This document shows, one piece after another, positions 1-5,445 of a stretch of DNA of 5,705 nt. The notes under the pieces are model-generated. The model was not told the origin of the DNA. It ran no database searches and saw nothing but the letters and a program-made list of their open reading frames with translations. The translations under genes and the position numbers were made by a program. Numbering within the stretch: position 1 is the first letter of the stretch; the number at the start of each line of letters is the position of its first letter. The stretch comes from CAZCZY01 sp964503525 (lineage in GTDB: Bacteria; Patescibacteriota; JAUYIX01). The DNA lies in assembly GCA_964503525.1 (NCBI GenBank), contig CAZCZY010000003.1:1-5705 (forward strand), read 5' to 3'.

Positions 1-1683
1 ATGCCAGGCGAACAACCACCACTTGATCCAAAAGCTCCGCGCGAGGGTTTTGTTACTAATCTCGACGACCGCGAAAAAGCAGGTCTTGAAAAACTCGAAC
101 AAACGCTGGCCGATCGGCGTTATCAGGCATTTCGGGACATAGCGCAACAGATGCCGGATAGTCGCGTGTATGTTGTTGGGGGTGCTGTTCGTGACGCGTT
201 ATTTGATAAGACTTCAAAAGATATCGACGTGCTGGTTGGAGGCGTTCCACATGACGAACTCGAGGAATTTCTAAAAAAACACGGCCGACTCAACTTAGTT
301 GGTAAAAAATTTGGTGTCTACAAATTTGTGCCAGAAGTCGACGGAAAATTATTGTACCCCGAGGTGGACGTTGCCTTGCCACGAACAGAAAAACCTACGG
401 GCCGTGGCGGTTACCGCGATTTTCAGGTGCAGTACGACCATAATTTGCCGATGGAAGTCGATCTTGGTCGCCGTGACTTTACATTTAATGCGATGGCCTA
501 TGATTTGCGCGATAAAAAATTATTCGATCCGTTTGGTGGTCGCGCAGATGTAAAAAATAAATTAGTTCGCACGGTGGGGGAAGCGAGTGCACGGTTTGCC
601 GAAGATCGCACGCGCATGTTACGCGCGATCAGATTTGCATCGGACTTTGGTTTTGACCTCGACCAGGAAACCGAGGCGACGATTCAAGGCATGGCGCCGT
701 CGATCAACGAGGTTGCCTCGCGTGACACTGTCGATGCGACCGGCCAGACCCACGCTAAACAAGAGCGCATCGTGCCCAATGAGATGATCGGTCGCGAGTT
801 TGTGCGTGCTTTTGCGGCCAATCCTGTTCGTACTATTGAGTTGTTGGAAAAAACTAAACTACTCGAGCACATATTGCCAGAAGCATCAGTGCTCGAAGGG
901 ATCGAACAATACAAAGTCTTTCACCCAGAAGGCAACGTGCTAGTGCATACCAAATTAATGCTTGGCAAACTCAAGCCCGACGCCTCGCTAAATCTCAAGC
1001 TGTCGGCGCTGTTTCATGATCTCGGTAAGGCGACAAAAGTGCAGATTAAGGATTTAGCTACTGGCAAACAAAGGGAGATCAAAAATCCGATTGAGTTTTT
1101 TAAGAGCGGTGAGTATGACCCGGAGAAACAGCGCGTGCAAAATATCGGGCACGAAGTGGATTCTACTGAGATGGCACGAGCCGTGATGCGACGGCTGATA
1201 TTTTCGCAATTTGGCGATGATCCAAAATACAAAATCGACGAGGCGGAGATTTTGCACAATGTTGCACATCACTTGTTACCAAACATTGACACGCTACGTT
1301 TATCTAAGGCCGAGGCAATTTTATTTTATCCCGATGGCCGCATGCGCAGTGATTTGCTCGAGCTCGTATTAGCCGATCAAATGCGACCGGAAAAAGAGCG
1401 CTACGATGCCGCGCTCGCTAAGGTTCGTGAATTAACAAAAGTTTTAGGCGAACAAGAAGCGCAAGCGCGCATGCCTAAACCGTTTTTGCGCGGACAAGAT
1501 TTGGTCGAGTTGGGGTATCAACCCGGGCCGCAGTTCAAACAAATTATGGAGAATGTACGCGAGCGTCAACTCAAGGGTGAGTTTCTTGACCGCGACGCAG
1601 CCGTGCAATTTGTAGAAATAGAATTTCCAGAAAAAACCCAACCCAAGCTAGAAAAGTCGCAAAAAAAACGGCCACTTAAATAG
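1..1683 (+). CDS. cca: CCA tRNA nucleotidyltransferase / poly(A) polymerase family protein with HD domain
   Basis: This is a class II nucleotidyltransferase-fold enzyme that most likely adds or repairs the 3'-CCA end of tRNAs in the cytoplasm, using CTP and ATP. The head domain shows GGAVRD (residues 60-65), the metal-binding DID (74-76), the RRD motif in GRRDFTFNAMAYD (156-168) and the EDxxR-type motif EDRTR (201-205) followed by MLRAIRFA. An HD domain follows, with H316, HD at 339-340 (LFHDLGK), H384, H423/H424 and D459 as plausible metal ligands. The C-terminus has the family's RGQDLVELG..PGP segment (497-510). At 560 aa it is long for the family; about 15 extra residues (around 240-254) separate the VAS and ERI motifs, and residues 1-40 are not conserved-looking. 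CCA-adding enzymes and bacterial poly(A) polymerases cannot be separated with certainty by eye. The ATG is the first base of the window, so the start is unproven. The gene converges on the next one and overlaps it by 8 bp. Confidence 0.93.
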   Translation: MPGEQPPLDPKAPREGFVTNLDDREKAGLEKLEQTLADRRYQAFRDIAQQMPDSRVYVVGGAVRDALFDKTSKDIDVLVGGVPHDELEEFLKKHGRLNLVGKKFGVYKFVPEVDGKLLYPEVDVALPRTEKPTGRGGYRDFQVQYDHNLPMEVDLGRRDFTFNAMAYDLRDKKLFDPFGGRADVKNKLVRTVGEASARFAEDRTRMLRAIRFASDFGFDLDQETEATIQGMAPSINEVASRDTVDATGQTHAKQERIVPNEMIGREFVRAFAANPVRTIELLEKTKLLEHILPEASVLEGIEQYKVFHPEGNVLVHTKLMLGKLKPDASLNLKLSALFHDLGKATKVQIKDLATGKQREIKNPIEFFKSGEYDPEKQRVQNIGHEVDSTEMARAVMRRLIFSQFGDDPKYKIDEAEILHNVAHHLLPNIDTLRLSKAEAILFYPDGRMRSDLLELVLADQMRPEKERYDAALAKVRELTKVLGEQEAQARMPKPFLRGQDLVELGYQPGPQFKQIMENVRERQLKGEFLDRDAAVQFVEIEFPEKTQPKLEKSQKKRPLK

Positions 1684-1690
1684 TGGCCGT
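1661..1690 (-). terminator. Intrinsic terminator for the minus-strand gene, embedded in two coding 3' ends
   Basis: Read on the minus strand, the arm ACGGCCACT, loop ATTTA and arm AGTGGCCGT form a perfect 9-bp GC-rich stem, followed at once by eight T residues. This is a textbook rho-independent terminator for the 1676-2278 gene. The T run is on the minus strand only, because on the plus strand the hairpin is preceded by A8 and followed by ATCGATG, so it should not terminate the CCA gene efficiently. The stem lies inside coding sequence: it encodes the last residues and the stop of the CCA gene, and the last residues of the opposing gene, whose TAA falls in the loop and first base of the distal arm. 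Confidence 0.85.
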
Positions 1691-2278
1691 ATCGATGATG
1701 TCTCGATGGAATGTGTTATCGATTTTGAGATACTTTGGTTCCAGGGGCAGGGCGATCTCGGGTGGTAACCCATACTCCTTTGCGAGTGCCTCACTAATGG
1801 TTACATTGGGAAACACGCACGTCTTGGGGTCCACCTCCGATTCACCACCATCAGGCGCGAACCAGTAGTATTTGCCCTGGCGTTCGACGGCAGCAGTAAA
1901 GAAAAAATACGTCTCGCGGTCCGAGTTGCAGGCGAGCTTGCGTTGAATTTCCTCGATGCAGTGTTCGCACATAAAGTTGAGCGAACGGTTTGCTCTGCGG
2001 GAATCTTCCAACCCGCGGACTTTGAACTCATATTCGTAGTCCAAGTATATGAGCCGGACGATTCCAGTCACGCTATGCTTGCGATAGGTGCAGTACTTGA
2101 GATTACGTTCAGTAAGTGCCTGCAAGAAAAGCTGGTTGCGGGCTTCCTTGTATTCGGCGATGTGGATTCCGAGTGCCTGTCGATGTTCCTCAATCCGCTT
2201 TTCTTGGAACACGATTTTGTTCCATTCGTGCACGATGTCTCGAAGACGTTGTTGCGTGTCCACGGTGTTTTCTTCCAC
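1676..2278 (-). CDS. Hypothetical protein with N-terminal coiled-coil and CxxC motif (200 aa)
   Basis: I do not recognise a family. The gene starts with GTG, placed four bases after a strong AGGAGG, and ends in TAA inside a terminator hairpin. The first ~58 residues are charged and predicted helical (DTQQRLRDIVHEWNKIVFQE and onward), which suggests a short coiled coil. A beta-rich middle follows (residues 70-88, many Y, F and V), then RANRSLNFMCEHCIEEIQRKL with a C104-x2-C107 pair. Other cysteines are C63, C117 and C154, so a metal site is possible but unproven. A second aromatic beta stretch covers 123-140 (YFFFTAAVERQGKYYWFA). There is no signal peptide or membrane segment, so it is probably cytosolic. 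It lies 122 bp downstream of the TrmB-like regulator on the same strand with no terminator between them, so co-transcription is possible. The ribosome-binding site and the terminator at its stop codon support it as a real gene. Confidence 0.8.
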   Translation of the reverse strand: MEENTVDTQQRLRDIVHEWNKIVFQEKRIEEHRQALGIHIAEYKEARNQLFLQALTERNLKYCTYRKHSVTGIVRLIYLDYEYEFKVRGLEDSRRANRSLNFMCEHCIEEIQRKLACNSDRETYFFFTAAVERQGKYYWFAPDGGESEVDPKTCVFPNVTISEALAKEYGLPPEIALPLEPKYLKIDNTFHRDIIDTATI

Positions 2279-2282
2279 GTTG

Positions 2283-2288
2283 CCTCCT
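2283..2288 (-). promoter_or_regulatory. Shine-Dalgarno AGGAGG that fixes a GTG start
   Basis: On the minus strand, ACAGGAGG is followed by CAAC and then GTG GAA GAA. The six-base match is complete. The spacing of four bases is short, but no other in-frame start lies closer to the usual distance, since the next GTG (codon 6) would be 19 bases away. Confidence 0.75.
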
Positions 2289-2400
2289 GTCTCAAAATGT
2301 CTGTAAAAGAACGGTCGCTCAAGCTAGCGCGAACCCTTATCGCGGTCAACGTACTCGCATAATGCGCGAGAGCATTCACCTATTTTGCGAGCAAAGATGC

Positions 2401-3183
2401 TTATTGTATTGAGCGCGCAGAAAGTGCTTTAGAAATATCCCACAGCTCGTCGTAAATGGCGCGCATCAATTCAAAATGTTCTTTGGATTTGACGAGCAAC
2501 ACATAGCCGTTTTTGCGACTCGAAATATACATGACTTTGTCGTCATACAAAAAGACAGTCGTCTTAAAGCGGCCGTGCATATTTTTTGGAATGATTTTCA
2601 TCTGCGAACGCGGCCCATAATTTTTGATCAAATCTGGTCGGAGTGGTTTTTCCCACAAGTGTCGAGTGGTAAAGCCGCGCATGGTTCGTTCCTTAACGTA
2701 ATTGTCGGCAAAAGTTTGGCCAATTTGGAAAAAGAAATTATCGGCCGGGGCGATCGAATCAATATGAGGCTTACGCGCGTACAAAGTCTCGCTGATGATT
2801 TGTTTCATGGCGACATCACCCTCGTAAAAAGAAACGGCAGGCAACCCCTCATAGGGAGTTTTGGCTTGCGACAATTGCGGGATTACTTCTTGAACATCTT
2901 TTTCTAATTGTTCCAACTCAGTCGACTGCAACGTCACCAATGTGAGTAATTTTTGTGGAGATTCCGGTTGAAAATGTTCGACGCCGGGTACGCCGCTCTT
3001 ATGTATCAGTCCACGCTCGGCCAGTTGGCGGAGAGCGTAATACACGGTTGGGCGTTTGCCGTGGGTGAGTTTGGTGAGTTCGTGCGCGGTGAGGGCGCCA
3101 TGTTTGAGCAACTCGAGATAGAGCTGAACTTCTGTTTCTGATAGGCCTAGGCGCCGTAGCAATGCTGTTGGATTTTGGCTCAT
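2401..3183 (-). CDS. TrmB-family winged helix-turn-helix transcriptional regulator
   Basis: This 260-aa protein has the architecture of TrmB-like regulators. A winged helix (about residues 8-68) contains the recognisable LGLSETEVQLYLELLKHG, then LTAHELTKLTHGKRPTVYYALRQL with the recognition helix around 44-54, and a wing ending near HFQPESP. A helical linker, probably a dimerising coiled coil, runs over 78-106 (LLTLVTLQSTELEQLEKDV). The C-terminal domain (112-255) is the usual effector/PLD-like region, with VSFYEGDVAMKQII, TVFLYDDKVMYISS and HFELMRAIYDELWD. In archaea such proteins respond to sugars; in CPR genomes they are frequent and mostly uncharacterised, so no ligand can be named. The ATG at 3183 has no Shine-Dalgarno in front of it but has a -10-like TAAAAT seven bases upstream, suggesting a nearly leaderless mRNA. 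Two 12-bp repeats just upstream could be its own operator. The 1676-2278 gene follows on the same strand. Confidence 0.9.
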   Translation of the reverse strand: MSQNPTALLRRLGLSETEVQLYLELLKHGALTAHELTKLTHGKRPTVYYALRQLAERGLIHKSGVPGVEHFQPESPQKLLTLVTLQSTELEQLEKDVQEVIPQLSQAKTPYEGLPAVSFYEGDVAMKQIISETLYARKPHIDSIAPADNFFFQIGQTFADNYVKERTMRGFTTRHLWEKPLRPDLIKNYGPRSQMKIIPKNMHGRFKTTVFLYDDKVMYISSRKNGYVLLVKSKEHFELMRAIYDELWDISKALSARSIQ

Positions 3184-3190
3184 GGCTTTG

Positions 3191-3196
3191 ATTTTA
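3191..3196 (-). promoter_or_regulatory. Possible -10 box of the TrmB-like gene, near-leaderless start
   Basis: On the minus strand TAAAAT (5 of 6 to TATAAT) is followed by CAAAGCC and the ATG. With standard -10 geometry, transcription would begin within a base or two of the start codon. I see no good -35 match at 16-18 bp, and the region upstream is occupied by the repeats at 3204-3232. Confidence 0.4.
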
Positions 3197-3203
3197 GGCT
3201 GAT

Positions 3204-3232
3204 TAAAGCGTTTTAGAGTCTAAAGCGTCTTA
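3204..3232. promoter_or_regulatory. Operator-like tandem repeats upstream of the TrmB-like gene
   Basis: TAAAGCGTTTTA (3204-3215) and TAAAGCGTCTTA (3221-3232) agree at 11 of 12 positions and sit 17 bp apart. Each is itself a loose dyad of the form TAA..CG..TTA. Between and across them lies a perfect 13-bp palindrome, TTTAGAGTCTAAA (3212-3224). The block overlaps where a -35 element of the minus-strand promoter would be, which is the usual place for repression. Autoregulation by the adjacent regulator is my inference. Confidence 0.5.
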
Positions 3233-3415
3233 ATACTCACTAAACTAGCAGAACCACCCAGCGCTGCAAATGCTGTTGTCTAATGGCTATTCAAAGTCGT
3301 TCGTCTAAGGGTTATTGGAGCCTCTTGTTGGCATGTGTCACACAAGCGATGCTGCACACAGATCTTTAAAAATTGCGAGCGTAAGTATTCATCAGCGTCG
3401 CAAAAAAAGTAGCAG
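3233..3415. other. Intergenic leader region between divergent genes, palindromes but no gene seen
   Basis: The region between the divergent starts at 3183 and 3438 holds no convincing coding sequence or tRNA-like fold. It contains the palindromes CAGCGCTG (3259-3266) and TGTGTCACACA (3334-3344). It also contains an inverted repeat, TTGCGA (3373-3378) with TCGCAA (3398-3403), followed by A7. A promoter for the plus-strand pair must lie here, but I could not pick a convincing -35/-10 pair. Confidence 0.5.
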
Positions 3416-3425
3416 GTCGTACGAC

Positions 3426-3432
3426 AAGGAGG
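3426..3432 (+). promoter_or_regulatory. Shine-Dalgarno AAGGAGG, placed in a hairpin loop, fixes the ATG at 3438
   Basis: AAGGAGG lies five bases before ATG AAC ACC. It decides the start against an upstream in-frame TTG at 3315. The site is bracketed by ACGAC (3421-3425) and GTCGT (3432-3436), which can form a 5-bp stem with the AAGGAG core in a six-base loop. Confidence 0.85.
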
Positions 3433-3437
3433 TCGTC

Positions 3438-3881
3438 ATGAACACCAGCAACAATAAGAGCGGCAACTCCGGCATGAAAAAGATGCGCCGTATTACAGGC
3501 AATAATGATGTGGCTACAACCAGCCTGCTCAAGTGCTCGCGCGATGCTAGCAAAATGATCGCCACTCAACCGGGTCATCTGCGCAAGGTGGTCACCGGCA
3601 ACCTGACGCCGTGGTTCTACGCGGTCGGTAACGAAGAGTTGCTCGGCGACTTTACGGTGCCATTCATCCTCAATGATCATCCGGTGTACCGACTTGTCCG
3701 ACAGTTTGTGCTGGTCGAGGAGCACAAATCAGGCGAACGCTATGAGACGATCAAAACGTGTGTCGGCTGTTGGACGATTCGGTGGATGAAACCTCACTAC
3801 GGTTATGTTTCGCCCGAGGAAAAGGCAAATCAGTTTGAGCACATCATCTACTGGCATGACGGGACCGCGACCACTGCATGA
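3438..3881 (+). CDS. Hypothetical protein (147 aa)
   Basis: I do not recognise a family. The ATG is chosen because AAGGAGG sits five bases before it; the reading frame runs 41 codons further upstream to a TTG without any ribosome-binding site. The N-terminus (residues 1-20) is polar and basic, rich in N, S and K, and likely disordered. The rest looks like a compact alpha/beta domain with an aromatic character: PWFYAVGNEELLGDFTVPF (58-76), a strand VYRLVRQFVLVEE (83-95), CVGCWTIRW with C108-x2-C111, and YGYVSPEEKANQFEHIIYWHDG near the end. There is no signal peptide or membrane helix. A second small gene follows after 25 bp on the same strand and both precede one terminator, so they probably form a two-gene operon. 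It stands divergent to the TrmB-like regulator, which could act on it, but this is untested. Confidence 0.8.
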   Translation: MNTSNNKSGNSGMKKMRRITGNNDVATTSLLKCSRDASKMIATQPGHLRKVVTGNLTPWFYAVGNEELLGDFTVPFILNDHPVYRLVRQFVLVEEHKSGERYETIKTCVGCWTIRWMKPHYGYVSPEEKANQFEHIIYWHDGTATTA

Positions 3882-3906
3882 GCAGGAGCTCTGGATTTAG
3901 GAAGCG

Positions 3907-4236
3907 GTGCGGAAGTTTCGCGAGTTCTTGTCGGGACGAACCGCAAAGTTTGTCATCAATCTGATCGACGGACACCGCTTTATCGGTCGGCTCAAATCCT
4001 CTAAGCGTTTTGAGCCAGCCGGTGACTACTACGCCAAGATCACGTTTACCGACGGTAAGCAGCTCGAGGGGCGCTTTAAGTTTGAGCCCACACCTGAGCT
4101 GCCCTCGACGTTGGAGTTTCTCAAGTTCAAGTACCCAAACAGGGAGATTCAGCTCGCTCAGATCAACCCCAACACGGGTCGCCGGCGTCGCTCTCCAGCT
4201 GACCGTAAGTGGCAGGGAGTGTTCCTGGGTAAGTAA
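3907..4236 (+). CDS. Small basic protein with duplicated DG-x4-GR beta motif (109 aa)
   Basis: I do not recognise a family. The GTG start is the first possible start after an in-frame TAG at 3898 and has AGGA just before it. The protein is strongly basic, with a C-terminal arginine-rich stretch (GRRRRS, 91-96), so nucleic acid or ribosome binding is possible. The middle contains two copies of one pattern, INLIDGHRFIGRLK (17-30) and ITFTDGKQLEGRFK (45-58), sharing I, DG, GR and K at matched positions. This suggests a small beta-barrel or duplicated beta-hairpin, superficially like an SH3/Sm-type fold. Residues 61-88 (PTPELPSTLEFLKFKYPNRE onward) may form a final strand and helix. It is 25 bp behind the 147-aa gene and 24 bp before a strong terminator, so the two are likely co-transcribed. 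There are no membrane segments. Confidence 0.78.
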   Translation: MRKFREFLSGRTAKFVINLIDGHRFIGRLKSSKRFEPAGDYYAKITFTDGKQLEGRFKFEPTPELPSTLEFLKFKYPNREIQLAQINPNTGRRRRSPADRKWQGVFLGK

Positions 4237-4259
4237 TCCGTAAAACCCCGGAAATACAT

Positions 4260-4295
4260 AAGGCCATCATCAACCGATGTTGGCCTTTTTCTTTT
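4260..4295 (+). terminator. Intrinsic terminator of the two-gene operon
   Basis: AAGGCCATCATC (4260-4271), loop AACC and GATGTTGGCCTT (4276-4287) form a 12-position stem with one T-T mismatch. It is followed by TTTTT C TTTT. This is a strong plus-strand terminator 24 bp after the stop at 4236. It lacks a matching T-run on the other strand. Confidence 0.92.
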
Positions 4296-4321
4296 GGCCA
4301 GGTGCCACTGTTAATCGGTTG
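4271..4321 (-). other. Alternative hairpin downstream of the DUF167 gene
   Basis: On the minus strand, CAACCGAT (4321-4314) can pair with ATCGGTTG (4278-4271), and inside it TGGCC (4300-4296) can pair with GGCCA (4285-4281) around an A-rich loop. There is no T-run after it, so it is not an intrinsic terminator. It may simply protect the 3' end of the heliorhodopsin-DUF167 transcript. Confidence 0.35.
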
Positions 4322-4331
4322 TCGTAATTAA

Positions 4332-4565
4332 TCAGATCCCAACGATCTCAAAAAGTTTTATCTTGACAGTAGGTCCTGATATTAGGCGAACTCTAGATGG
4401 TGCCACATCAAAATAATCAGCAAGTTGTTTAATGATCGCTTGGTTGGCGAGCCCTTTTTCTGGTTGGGCCGTCACCCGTACCTCAAACACATTGCCGCTT
4501 ATTTTTGTGACGACGTTTTTGCTGGAGCCAGGTTTAGCTTTGACGAAGATTTTATGGTTACTCAT
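4332..4565 (-). CDS. yggU: DUF167 / UPF0235 (YggU) family protein
   Basis: This complete 77-aa protein matches the small DUF167 family, whose molecular role is not established. Diagnostic parts are VKAKPGSSKN (residues 8-17), the strand VFEVRVTAQPEKGLANQAII (26-45), which corresponds to the family's RV.APP..GKAN..L pattern, the helix KQLADYFDV, and SRVRLISGPTVKIKLFEI (57-74), the family's SRV.L.SG...R.K.. ending. The ATG is the first start after an in-frame TGA nine bases upstream. No clear Shine-Dalgarno is present, only a weak AAGA. The gene begins 77 bp after the heliorhodopsin stop, on the same strand, with no intrinsic terminator in the gap, so co-transcription with the heliorhodopsin is plausible. 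The protein should be a small soluble alpha/beta domain. Confidence 0.92.
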   Translation of the reverse strand: MSNHKIFVKAKPGSSKNVVTKISGNVFEVRVTAQPEKGLANQAIIKQLADYFDVAPSRVRLISGPTVKIKLFEIVGI

Positions 4566-4642
4566 TCTTGATCATCGCGCTGCCTCGACGCCCCCTTTTT
4601 TTGTATCTGTGCCGTTATCGATTCTATGTGCTCTCAAGCCGA

Positions 4643-5413
4643 TCAAACCGGCCGCAGTGTCCCTGCAAAAACTTGCCAGGCCAGGAGCGTCTTGGCTACC
4701 AGGCTCAAAATGATATAGACGCGCTCGCCGTACAAATAATCCCGCCAGGGTCCGACTTTTTTGTATTGCAACACCATGTTGATAGCAAACAGGTTAAAAA
4801 AGACGAACAACGAGCCAAAGATCCAGTACACAAAGGTCGGCACTTCACCTGCACCTGAACCTGCCCCGACCAAAAAAATCGCGATTGCAATCCATGGACC
4901 AAGACCCGCCAACGACCCAAACCAAAACGAGGTCCAGTTGGTTCGACGCGTGGTTTGATTGTGCAGTTCCATCATCAAGCCAAACAAGATCATCATGGCA
5001 TTGAGTAACGCGATCATGAGGAGCAGCACGTTGTCGTAGATACCGACCAGCATCGAGATGACCACGATCATCACGGAAGAACTCACGGCATACTCAATCC
5101 ACCGGGCAAAGTTGATCCCGCGGCTGAGGTTGCGTGTGTACCATTCAAAGATAGTCGGCAGCGAGATGGCCAGGTGTGCCACGGCCGACAAAAAAAAGAA
5201 CAGCGCCACGAGCGGACCAATGGGGAGTTCAAACAGAGTATCGAGACGCGGAGCCAGCTTGCCGCTCAACGCATCAAACTGCACAAACGAGCTCGTCACC
5301 GGCAAAGCAAAATCCGTGGTGAGTAGCAGCACCGCCACACCCTGCAGTGCATGCAGCACAAACATCACCAGGTTGAACGCGCGTAAGCGGTGATACGTGA
5401 CTCGTTTAGCCAT
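4643..5413 (-). CDS. Heliorhodopsin (retinal-binding seven-helix membrane protein)
   Basis: This complete 256-aa protein is a heliorhodopsin, a photoreceptor-like retinal protein of the membrane with slow photocycle and no ion pumping in studied members. Seven hydrophobic helices fall near 12-33, 66-88, 104-125, 128-150, 163-184, 194-216 and 229-252. Helix 7 carries ILSLVAKTLLAWQVFAGTL with K241 as the Schiff-base lysine and S237 four residues before it. Helix 3 carries RWIEYAVSSSVMIV with the E107 counterion. H21 (VLHALQG) and H80 (LSAVAH) match the two conserved histidines of the family, and N138 is also kept. Lysine, counterion and H80 have the same numbers as in heliorhodopsin 48C12. The family is known for an inverted topology with a cytoplasmic N-terminus; the basic N-terminus (MAKR..HRLR) agrees. 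AAAGGAG six bases before the ATG and an extended -10 promoter support this start. A DUF167 gene follows. No carotenoid or retinal gene is in the window. Confidence 0.97.
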   Translation of the reverse strand: MAKRVTYHRLRAFNLVMFVLHALQGVAVLLLTTDFALPVTSSFVQFDALSGKLAPRLDTLFELPIGPLVALFFFLSAVAHLAISLPTIFEWYTRNLSRGINFARWIEYAVSSSVMIVVISMLVGIYDNVLLLMIALLNAMMILFGLMMELHNQTTRRTNWTSFWFGSLAGLGPWIAIAIFLVGAGSGAGEVPTFVYWIFGSLFVFFNLFAINMVLQYKKVGPWRDYLYGERVYIILSLVAKTLLAWQVFAGTLRPV

Positions 5414-5419
5414 GTGGGT

Positions 5420-5426
5420 CTCCTTT
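5420..5426 (-). promoter_or_regulatory. Shine-Dalgarno AAAGGAG of the heliorhodopsin gene
   Basis: On the minus strand AAAGGAG is followed by ACCCAC and ATG GCT AAA. The spacing of six bases is close to optimal and supports the ATG at 5413. Confidence 0.85.
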
Positions 5427-5445
5427 ATGACGGGTAAGTGGCTCG

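Noticed and set aside
1661..1668. A8 run near the end of the CCA gene as a programmed slippage site
   Set aside because: It is explained as the T-run of the opposing terminator, and slippage would only alter the last few residues.
2319..2349. TTGACC (minus strand, 2349-2344) as -35 of a promoter for the 200-aa gene
   Set aside because: The -10 at 17 bp (TAGCTT) matches at only three positions; not strong enough to report as a feature.
1943..2362. 139-codon plus-strand open frame opposite the 200-aa gene
   Set aside because: It lies antisense to a gene with strong start and terminator signals and shows no family resemblance.
3373..3407. TTGCGA/TCGCAA inverted repeat with flanking A7 as a terminator
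   Set aside because: The six-base arms are 19 bases apart. The short T-run that follows the stem lies on the minus strand, where no gene upstream needs it.
3315..3437. In-frame N-terminal extension of the 147-aa protein from a TTG at 3315
   Set aside because: There is no ribosome-binding site before 3315, and AAGGAGG five bases before the ATG at 3438 is decisive.
3366..3725. 119-codon minus-strand open frame
   Set aside because: It is antisense to a gene with a good start and terminator, has no Shine-Dalgarno and no recognisable domain.
4593..4606. C5T7 stretch on the plus strand as a terminator
   Set aside because: No GC-rich stem precedes the T-run, and no plus-strand gene ends here.
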